From NCBI GenBank assembly GCA_947846985.1, contig CANTUZ010000025.1, positions 14,134,100 to 14,198,099 of the forward strand: 64,000 bases of DNA. Direction: 5' to 3'. Made by a program: the position numbers and the translations under genes. The notes beneath the pieces are model-generated. The model did no database searches. It saw nothing but the letters and a program-made list of their open reading frames with translations, and had not been told where the DNA came from. The stretch comes from Fratercula arctica. Taxonomy: Eukaryota > Chordata > Aves > Charadriiformes > Alcidae. Shown in pieces: positions 53,756-64,000 of this stretch; position 1 is the first letter of the stretch; every line of letters begins with the position of its first letter.

Positions 53756-56700
53756 TCATGTTATTTCAAGTCTCAATATCATAATTAAACTCAGACTCTC
53801 CAGTTGCAAAACTACTTACCTCTTGCTTTCTGTTGCAGCTGGACAACTGGCATGCACTTGGTGACTTATATCTGTCAGGGAAACATAAGCATATGAGAAG
53901 GACCAGTTAAGAAATGAACTCTTTCTGTACAGATGCTGTAGCCTGAAATGTCTGAAACCACATGAAGAGGGAATGCTGAGCCCACACTCAGGCATAGCGG
54001 ACAAAGACTTTGTGGATGAATAACTGAAGAGCGTGAACATGGACTAGGAGATCAGTTGACTGAGGAATTGTGACTGTAGCAGTTATTCAGTGGCTTATGG
54101 TTGCCAGCTGTTTCTCTTTGGTCAGATTAGCTATCTTTGATATGAGGGAAATTTATTGAGAGAAGAAACACTTTCTTTTTCTTTTTTTCCCCACTTTTTC
54201 TAGTGGTTTCTTTCAGTTTCTGTCTATGGCTGCCCAATACTTCCATTTCAAAGAGGAATGAGAGTTTGTGCTCTGCCATATCCATTATTTTTCACTTTGA
54301 TGGTTGCTAATCAGTCCCTTGTTGCTAAGTAGGGTATGAGCACTTAATTTACTACATTCTTTTTTCTCATAACAGATTTTGGAAATTGCAGATCCTGTTT
54401 AATCAATGTGTAAATGCATGCTTTTGATGTATTTTTCCTAAGAGCAATATTTTGATCATTCTTAATGATACTTAATGAAGTCACCGCATGATTTCTGATT
54501 GTACCTAATTGAAGCATGAGACTTGCATTTCAATGCTATCATCTTACAGTTTTATGTCTATCAGATGAAACTTTACAAGGACCCAAATAAATTAGGAAAT
54601 ATACTGAATTGTTGCATTACTTGGAACAAAGTTGCTCAGAAAAATATATATAATTTTTCAAATTAATTGTAGGGTAAAAGGTATCTCATATTGCAAATAT
54701 GAGGTAGAAGAGGAACAAGAAACTGAGATGATGAGAAGGCTGGTTTATTATTGTGTAGTGTGTAATTACATAAAATGAACTAAAGCTGTTTGACTAGTTC
54801 CTTAAGAATAGATACCCACATAAAGCTATCAGAACAGTTCATTACTTAAATTTTAATGAATGTCTCCTTTTTTAATGCTGACAATAGGTTGGCATTGTAC
54901 AGGCACAAACATCAAGACAGATCCTGATCTAAATCCCTTGTAAAGTAAAATACAGATTCTGCAAATATTTACTTTTAAAAAGCAGTCATATAATCTGGGT
55001 TAAGTCACCAGATCTATCTGAAAAGTTTTTGGGGATCTTCCTCATCTGGTGAGTTGGGTGCCCAGTTTAACACTGGTAAGGAGAGTAAAAGAATACTGTT
55101 GGTCTAGTTGAGAAAATTAAAATTGTATACCCCTGCCCTAAAAACCAACTTATAGAAATGCAAAGTCAGATATTTACCAGCAGAGCAAGGTCCTGTAAAT
55201 ACCTTCCCACACTTCCCATGTTCCAGTTACACAGCTGATTGTAACTCTTAAGAAAATTCAAATGGTACATGGTATTACCTTCAACTCTTCCGATATGTAC
55301 CCATATCTGGGAGACCCCATATGAGATCATTTATACTTTGTTGTACAAATAAGCCACAAGCGTTGGCTTATTTGTAAGCGTTGTGGGAAGAAACAGTTTG
55401 ATGCCTGCATCTCTATTACATCAGTGATCAAAGCGTCAGTGGCAGAACTCTTTCTCCTTACCTCCATATCATCACTATATCTACATCTATTCATTCATGT
55501 TCCTGTTATTTGTTCGTTTTGCTTTTTTTTCTTCTCTCCTAGAAACGAGAGAGTTATTCAATTAAAAAGGTGGTTTACCTGAATTAAATAAAGAGTAAAA
55601 AGAGTAAATATTTAGCATAAGAAAGAAAAAAAGAAGAAAAAGAAAAAAGAAAAAAAGAATAAATTAATTAAATTGTAAGTGTAAATATGTCAGGATCATT
55701 TTTGCATGTTTTTAAGAGATAGTCTTTGTCAATGGACTTTACAGGCTACCTGAGACAGCCTGAAGAATAAATAAAATGTCCTAGGTAAAGAAAAGCATTG
55801 AGAGGGTTTTTAATAAAAGTACTGTCGGCTGTATAAGAGAAAGTGGTAAAAAGAGAGCACTTAAATATATGGATGCTCTTAAATCCTGTGACTTCTGACT
55901 CACAGTCCAAGTCAATGGACTTGCAAAGTTACTTATGATCTAGCCATGTGGCAAATATCAGCATTGAATAACACCACATTTTAGTGCTCTGTTGGCAGAA
56001 TGAGTCAAAGCTCTTAGTTGGGTTGTGAGAGGGTTGATGCAAGGCATGGAGAGAGTATGGTATTCAAAAGCCATCAGGAGTCAAGAGGAGCTGCTGCCTG
56101 CTAACTTCATAGTCAGAGCATGCTTGTGGGTCAGCTTAATGAAGCAGAAACTGGAAGCTTGTTGCAAGACATTTCTAGATCTTTCTCCTTCTTTAGTTCC
56201 TAAAGAATTTTATTTTTTGAGTAGGACATGGAATAGCACTGGTGGAAGAGATAGGAGATATCTACCTCAGGCTATGTGCTAACTGAAAGATACAAAGTAG
56301 AATGGGTATCCTTGTCCATCCAAACCCATCTCTGCTGCTATTGGCACAATGGCATATAACCATTGCTGTAAATTTAGAGCAATCTTTTTAAAACCAGTTA
56401 TTACTTTTCCCCCACTGTTGTCATAGGAGTGGTTCTCCAGAAGGGTTTCTAGATCCCAGTGGATAAAAGTCTATTAATGGACTAAACATAATTTATTCAT
56501 GGTCATTTATACTGATGCATTCTGTGTTAAAATTACTTTTAGCTCAAGTAGCTGCTTTTCCTCTCTCCCTCCCTATTCCATATCGGCTTTAATTTTGCTT
56601 GCTTCGACAAAAGAAACTCCTTTTTTTCTGGTCATTCTAGTAATATTGCAAGCTTGCTCAAGGTATAGGATCAAATGACTTCTAAATTAATCATACGCAC

Positions 56701-59700
56701 TCTGAATGGTAAAATTTGGATGAGACAGAAGTTCAGTTTAAGCAGTGAGAAGGGCACAAACAAGCTCTTAGTTCTATTTGTGCATATGCAAGGTAATACT
56801 ACAGGACAGCTGAGTTACTTTGCATGGTGCACTTGAGAATATGACTAGCTGTTGGCATTGCCCCTGTCCTGGCCAAAGAGCATTACTCAACTCTAATGCC
56901 TATGATTCTAAAACATTAACGTCTCCATCCACCCTACTCCATATTGCAGTCAAAATGAGGAAAAAAAAAATAAAGATTGGGTTACTGCTAGTACTATCAT
57001 TCCAAACACTTTCAAATCACTGCCTAATCAGCTCCCTCCTTGTTTTAGATTGTCAAACTCCTAAGCAAGCTATTACTCTTCCTTACAATACTAATGTTGA
57101 TTTACAGATATACAGCATCAGTAAAAGCCTTGGATGATGTGAATCATTTCTTCTAAGACATACATGGGCAGAATGTGAATAGAAGACTGAAGTGTTTTTA
57201 TGCTGTCCATCAGAAAATCAAATGATGTAAAAAAAAAAAAAAGAAAAAAAAGAATGAGAAATAGAAGGAAATACAAAATCTGTGGTACAGATCAATGTAC
57301 TTACTACTCTGTGGATCCATCAAGCAAAGTTTGGAGGGATTTCTGATGGGAAAAAAGGAATTAAGTAAGAGAGCAGAAGGACTCTTTCCTGCCTGATCCT
57401 GAAAAGTTTCCATCTTCTCTTTTTTTTTTTTTTTTTTATTCCAGCAGTAATCACACTTAAAAGATGGAACACTGAGTTATGGAAGAACAGTGAAAATCTA
57501 AAACTTCTGAATCTTTGTAGCATGTTTGTGGAGTGTCCTTGAGTGGCACTCAATGACACTCAAGAGGAAGGGAGGGGAAGGGAAGGGACAGGAGGGGTGG
57601 GAAGAGAGGAACTTTATCACTTCAACATTTTATCATGTGAATTTATTATTTTTTTTTTTTTAACAACTGAAAGATCTACAAGAAGCAAATCCATTCTGTA
57701 TGTGAAGAAGTGAGAGGAAAGGATGTTGAAGATGAAGTCCTTCACTCTATCCCCTACTCCAGTCCCAGATATGTGGTACTAGGCACTAGGCAAATGTTTC
57801 AATCTTCCTGTTCATTAACTTATGAACCTCTTTTAAAGACAGGAGTACAGATTGTGCCAAATATATGCTGGGCTAGTAATGAAGACAAATACCCACTTGA
57901 AGCTGAGTTCAGACAGTGGAATTCATTTTACTCTGGAACTTTTATCACTATGTAATTAGAGTGACATTTGGTCAGTCTCGTTAGATCTGCATTCAGACCA
58001 GGGACTTAGAGGTGGAGGTCCAATAAATTTTCTCCTGTAAAGCTAATAGTTATTGTTTTAATTGTTGTGCTACTTTTACTGACACTGGGCCTTGTGTTAT
58101 TATTATTGCTGCATGATTCTGGCTCTATCGTTCCCTAGAACAAATTCTCTATCTTGTCTGTATTTTCTGTATTCTCACAGATCAGCTATATTGTCTGAAA
58201 CTCATGAGGACTTGTGCATTGTCTAAATGCAGACAGCGCTGTGGTAGAGAATTCCAAAAAGAAACCCTCAGGGATGTTAGGAAATGATTATGGTAATTGA
58301 ATAGGTTACACAGTTCTCTTATGACTGTAATATGTCAAGGAATTGGCTAGTTCACACACTACTGATTTGAAGTAAAATTGCTTAATACTGATAACTCAGT
58401 CTGATATCTCTGAATCTTGAATTAAATTATCCTGCTTTTCTGGTCTCAGGCCATTGTGATATATGACATGGAAAAGATAAAAGAAGCTACTTCAAATAAG
58501 GATTTACCTAATCAGATATAAGTTATAAACAACTTTATCTGAACTACTCATTCACAAAACATCCCTGTATAATCAACAGAGAGAAATAGCCACAGCTCAG
58601 ACAAAATTTCTCTACTCTAAAGTAGGCTTCTAAAAGAGACGATATGTGAGAATTCAGAGTAATTCATTCCAAAGATGTTTAGATCAAGGAGATGAGCTAC
58701 AGATTTCTACACTGTAGACATATAAAGTAAGGAAAGATGAATCCCTTTCTGAGTGTCATTCCTAGGTAATTTTCAAATAACCTTTTTCCTCTTCCGTGTG
58801 AGGACTCCAGCAAAAAAAGAGAATATAGATGAACTACTATAATGTGTTTTACAGAAATAAACACATCTTGAAGCTTATTAGATGTATGTAATACATGGGT
58901 GGAATCAAGAATCATTGAAAAAATCAGAGGGAGACAGAGGTGGATGAACAAACTGGGTAGGGTCAGTTAATGCATTGGCTGGCTCTATTGATAGTTATCG
59001 CAAATATAAAAAATTACTTTGGTTATTCAACCAAGTATTCTAAAATCTGATTCAAATAAAGATCCTTACACCATGGCGGGGGGCGCGGGGGGGTGTCAAG
59101 TTTTAATCACAGATTTGATCCAAGACCTCGGGCTAAGACAAAAAAGCAAAGAAAATTTCTGTATTTCTGTTACTATGTGACAGCCTGCAGTAAATTTTAG
59201 TTTAAAATATCCACATTAAAAAAAAATCCACACAAAAAACCCCAAACTAAAAGTATTCACAAAAGCACAACATATTGCTTAGTAAGCACTCAGGTAAAGT
59301 CTATTTTCTATGGAGCCTTAAAGACCATATTAACTGTAAAGTTCTTTGCTCTGTCTGTGCTTATTCAAGCTTCTGTAAATATGTAGTTCACAATGAATGT
59401 GACATTTGGTAAAAGCTAAACACAAATATACTCAAAGTAATCTTAATATTCTTATTGTATTCTGTCATTATCATTAATAAAGTGACACTTGATGTTGCTC
59501 ATAGAGCCTGATCCAAGGGCAATGGATAGAAGTTTGTAGAGGATAAAATTCCTCTTACCAAACTCCCCAGTTTTACAAAGTGTGTCTGAGATATTTCCCC
59601 GATTAATGAAAAGAGTTAAGCATTTTAATGCATTGTTTATCTGATCTACCTCAGGCATTTCATTGAAGGTAAGATGACATGAGTTATTATGTAAGTTTAC

Positions 59701-62700
59701 CTATTTATTTTCGATAAGTATAAGGAAAATCTAGACAGCTCTCAGTGAGATAGATAATGCCTATAACTTATCAGATAAATTTCACTCTTTAATAAAAAAC
59801 AGATTTAGTGAAGCACCTGAAAATGTTCAAATTCCACAAGTCAAATAGTCATCAATAGGAATATGGATGTTTTAAATACACATATTCATATCGAAGTGGA
59901 GTTGTTCTAGACACTTTCTAGTATAACCGCAAGAGTAGTAGATGTAAACATATATTTTTGTAGCTCTCTTATTTCTTGCCTTTTAAAAAACTCAATTTAT
60001 TTTTAATAAAATAATAAAGAAAATGTTTTCCATTACAAGAGCAGGGAAATGAGTTCAATAACTTAACCTTTCCCTTCTCCCCACACAATCTTAAAGTCAT
60101 AAAAATGGCTAGGCAATGCAGTTAAAGACCTTGCAGACTACTCAGAATATGAATAATCACATCTAGTATAAATAAACAAGCAGGCATATTGTTTAATGAT
60201 TAATGCCCAACTCATGAATAAGAACACACAACGGAGACAGAAATATTTAATTTTGTGTTATAGAACATAATTAGGAGCTATTTGATAAAATACAAATGTG
60301 GTAGAGACTCCTTAAAATGCATAACTTTCACGTATGATCAATTCTCTCATCAACCCATTTTATTCTTACACAAGGAGTTTGATAATGATGGAGACTGATG
60401 ACTTCTAATATTAAAAAAAATGTGGTTTGTGTATTGTATCACTGAATAAGTGTAACCAAATGGTGAAATTTCTTTTGTCTTCCCTTTTACTGTTTTCATG
60501 TGGAAGATCCACATTGCAGATGCATATTTTGGGCACTGGGAATTTGTTGTTTAAAGCTATTGCTTCTGTATACAGCCCATGCTGAACTGTCAGAACTTGC
60601 CTATGGAAAGGTGGTGGCTGAGACTCTGGGCTAAAATACTCTACCTTTCCAACCAGGGTAGTCTGGTACCTTTTCACTCCCTCCTTTATCTCTTCCCAGT
60701 AAGAAAGAGATTCTCTGCTCATGAGAAACATCCTTTATTTCTGTTCCCAGTTAAAGACTCAGGGAATTCTCAAACCACCAATTTAATGTTAGATCCTGGC
60801 AGGGTATAAACACCTAAGTAACAAAGACCAATCCATAAAGTTAACTTTCTAGCAATGCATAACTCTGGCATTAGTTTATTCCAGAGGCTTTTCTGTCTTG
60901 GACCATAATAAACTCTGGGGAAGTGCATGTGACTTAATGTGTCTGATGGCTCATGGTATTCCTCAAACATTTGCCTCATCTTACTCAATGATTTTGTTAA
61001 TGAGCTTTGCAAAAAAAAATGATGTGCTATGTATATTCACTAGAGGCACAGCATGGGAAGGAACTACAAATGCAAATGGAAGCTGGAATGCTGTAAAGAA
61101 TATATTGTGTGCCCTTGAAAACCTGATCAGTAGAAACTGGATAAAATATAAATGTATCATAACATTGTATAGTATCAATGAAAAGATCTGCTATAAAAAG
61201 GAGTTGGGAAGTGCCAGAAGACAAAGACTTGGACTACACCTTTAGCAGGGGAACAGAGGTCCTGCTTTACAAGAGTAAATGAGAAAAGAAAATCTTTCTT
61301 ACCATAAAATGCTGAATGAGGAAGTGACTCCTTTCTGTACAGAGTGGTTAAGCTAACTGATAATGATGACATAAAAGAACTTAATGTGGGAAATCATAAG
61401 ATTTTTCTGAAACCTTTAGAGCAGTAGAAGCTTAGGTAGAGACTTCCAAAGGCAATAGCATTAAGATGGAACTCAGTAAATTACAACAGAGCAAAATATG
61501 TCCTTGTTGGAATAACAGACAACTAGCATGGTAACCCAAGAGAAGACTTCTTAACTCATATCAGAGATCCCTCTTTCCATGTTTCCATTCTCCTCCTCCA
61601 AATTTCGATCCTTCACAAAGCAGTTGTAAATGCATTCATCATGCGTGACTCCAGTTTTATGTTAACTGAGATGACAGTAACTTTTTCTTGTTAGCATTTC
61701 TCAAATATGTTTAGGAACAACGACAAAAATCTCCTTAGGCACTATGCTGTGCACTATGTGGCAATTAAATGAATAATTAGACATCCTCTATTTAGACATC
61801 CTCTGAAATAGTTCTTGCAAAATTCTAACTTGGAAAGGAAAAAATTCCTGACCTCTTTTAGACGAATAATCAAGATTCCAGATTTGGAATAATCACCCTC
61901 ATCCCTGCCATGGGTATATTTCTTGAAGCCAATTTTATCAAATTCATTAACAGAGATAGTTGAATACTAGCAAAAATTAAAACAAAACCAAGCCACAAAG
62001 CAACTGGAAAAAACAGTGGATATTTCCCCAAACTCTCAAACTCTTTGTTACTCTTCAGTATGCAGTTTCAGCCTCTTTTACATTTAGTTTCTTTGATGCA
62101 TAAGAGTTTTTATTACACAGATATTTAAAGAAATTAATGTTTAATGTTGTTTATAGAATAACTCATGGGTCTGATCCAAATTCTATTGAAGTAAAAAGTG
62201 AATCTTTTCATTATTTCATCTTGCATTGGATTAACCTTGAAATTCCCACATATGCAGATAATTTATTTGTTATTCTTCTTTTTTCAGTGTTTATTATTTG
62301 CCATTCTTTGTATATTATTGAATTCAAATCAGATACTATAACCATACTTTGTTACATACACACCATGACTAATCAACTGAAAACAGTATGTGATTGTAAT
62401 TTCTTTATCTTCCTGAAGATAATGCTATTCTCAACCAGAAAGATAACTTTTTCTAATAAATGTGGGTTTTTGTCCCTAATGCTTTCTTACAGTATTTTAG
62501 CTTGTTTTAGGGTTTAGTAGTAGTAGTAGTAAATTTGTCAAAATTTGCACCAAAGACATTTGTTGCCACTACAACCAATGAATTTTGATGAACTGAAAAT
62601 TTAAAAGTGACTTCAGTTATTCACTTTAACACATAAAAAGAAGGAATGGAAAAGTACATTTTCTCTTTTATTCGATTATTTTAGTAAAAATATTTGCATT

Positions 62701-64000
62701 TAAATATTCTGGTGGTAGGAAATATTTCTTCTGACAAGAAGACTGAGACATCTATTTTGAACTCTCAGGACTGAAATATTGGCATTCTGCACAACCAGAA
62801 AACATACAACAGATCTAGCTGCTGTAATTTCCTAACGCAATCGTATCTGGTATAAAGAAATCTTGTATTAGAAACATATTGAGCACAAAGGGATAGACAA
62901 TCCCATTCCTAAAAATGTACATTCCTATTTGAGACAATAGTGGCAAGAGATGGAAGAGGGTAACAACAGTCACAGCCAATGTCACAAGTTAGCTATGTGC
63001 AGAAAAATTAGCATGACGGTTATTTATATCAACAAAGTCTCTAACAATGATGAAATTAAGTAATATTTATGACCTCTCCATACAGTCACTTAAATCAGAA
63101 TTTGCCTATGAAAATTTAATAACAGGAATGTTGTGTATCTGTCTGTCTGTGTCTGTGTTAAATGTAAAAAAAATGGAGAAAGACATGATTTTTCCAAAAA
63201 ACAATTTGACTGGTTTAACAAATCTATTAAAAAATATGTTTTATTATATTGTATTGGTATGTGTAAGCAACCTTTATGCAGAAATCATGCCCAGATTATT
63301 ATTTTTTTTTAATGAATTTTCAAGACACTTTCATGCTTTCCATATTTTCATTTTGTCTAGGAAAAAAGTCACTTTGCTGATGGGCCAAAATGATATTTCC
63401 TACTGAGAGAGAAGATTAGCTTTTCTTTATTTTATTGTGTTGTGAAAGAAAAATGGAAGTGTTAAACATTGTTTGAGAACTGTGGACTCCTTCACAGCCT
63501 TCTTTATGATCTTAGCCAAGTCACCTCTTTGTTGATTGGTTTTGTCATTTTTTTAAAATTCCTCAATAATTATTATTGTATTGCATTCCCTATTCCAGTG
63601 TATATATTTCTCCTAAGTTTTCAATGGTGATGGTGGAACATATATCTCCTTTGATGCCAAAGCACACAAAAAAATCACTTATTACCGACAGCATCAGAAG
63701 GTGGATCTTTAACCTGTACTTTCAGGTCTGGAGATTATCCCAGAAGAACATCATCATGGAAAGTTTACAGACCTAAATACACCACTGTCGAATGCTTCAC
63801 ATCTGTTCAATAGCTTTAAAAATACTTTGATTGTGCCCAACAATTCAACGAAATACCAAAGTTAGTATTGTTATGTCCTCATATCATCCACTGACTTCAG
63901 GGAATATTTGCAGAAAAGAGATCTGGAGTGAAAATTTCAGGATCTAGGACACTTCATGTCCACTAGTAATCATCCAATGCTCCCTGAAAAAATTGAGATC
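53756..64000. other. AT-rich non-coding sequence to the window end
   Basis: Ten kilobases without a supported gene. Simple repeats: GAAA-rich tract at 55618-55665, A run at 57229-57250, T run at 57420-57437, GGGAA tract at 57563-57603, GC-rich G runs at 59074-59094, (TAG)n at 62515-62530. ORFs of 60-126 codons show no family features, signal sequences with support, or exon-like boundaries. Confidence 0.6.

Noticed and set aside
62137..62517. 126-codon hydrophobic ORF
   Set aside because: Phe/Ile/Leu-rich translation of T-rich DNA; no other evidence.

Overview
The window is vertebrate nuclear DNA, almost certainly from a bird. Five chicken-repeat-1 (CR1) LINE copies carry the RT motif FADD and end in the CR1 tail (ATTCTRTGAT-type repeats). 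There are also solo LTRs of avian endogenous-retrovirus (ERV) type with 5-bp target duplications, on an AT-rich background with no recognisable host exon. The order of bird cannot be fixed from the sequence. All real coding sequence that I can support belongs to mobile elements; host-derived stretches look intergenic or intronic.

Layout. 1-3566: an LTR-like stretch in + orientation at the window edge, then a minus-strand ERV-like element. Read 5' to 3' on the minus strand, that element has an LTR (about 3566-2996), a tandem array of primer-binding-site-like 29-bp units, a small hydrophobic ORF, and an ORF joining a membrane anchor, a mucin-like 13-residue repeat array and a Gag-like domain. 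6552-8419: two solo LTRs of one family. 12.3 kb: an old CR1 scrap. 14.0-16.5 kb: CR1 copy 1 (+). 16857-23402: the centrepiece, a young provirus on the minus strand with two 1167-bp LTRs, a 5-bp target duplication (aacat) and intact gag-like and env genes. It has no protease, reverse transcriptase or integrase. 26.2-27.7 kb: CR1 copy 3 (-). 34.7-35.3 kb: CR1 copy 4 (+). 36810-37150 and 37488-38241: two solo LTRs. About 40.0-42.7 kb: a decayed ERV with an LTR, broken env and broken gag-like fragments. 43.4-45.7 kb: CR1 copy 2 (-). 48205-48935: a solo LTR (+). 51.8-53.8 kb: CR1 copy 5 (-). 53.8-64 kb: plain AT-rich sequence.

How the provirus would work (inference). A TATA box in the 5' LTR drives a transcript whose unspliced form begins the gag-like ORF 3 nt after a tRNA-Ser-type primer-binding site. 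A splice donor in R and a strong acceptor at 20736 would make an env message. Its first ATG opens a 41-codon small membrane ORF that ends one base before the env ATG. Env has a signal peptide, a duplicated N-terminal domain, a furin-type site, a fusion peptide and a membrane anchor. Pol would have to come from another element. The coiled-coil Gag-like protein may belong to the same broad group as the chicken ENS-1/ERNI element; that is a hypothesis, not a database result. A related Gag-like domain appears in the element at 1.2-2.3 kb, and possibly a third relative lies at 42.3 kb.
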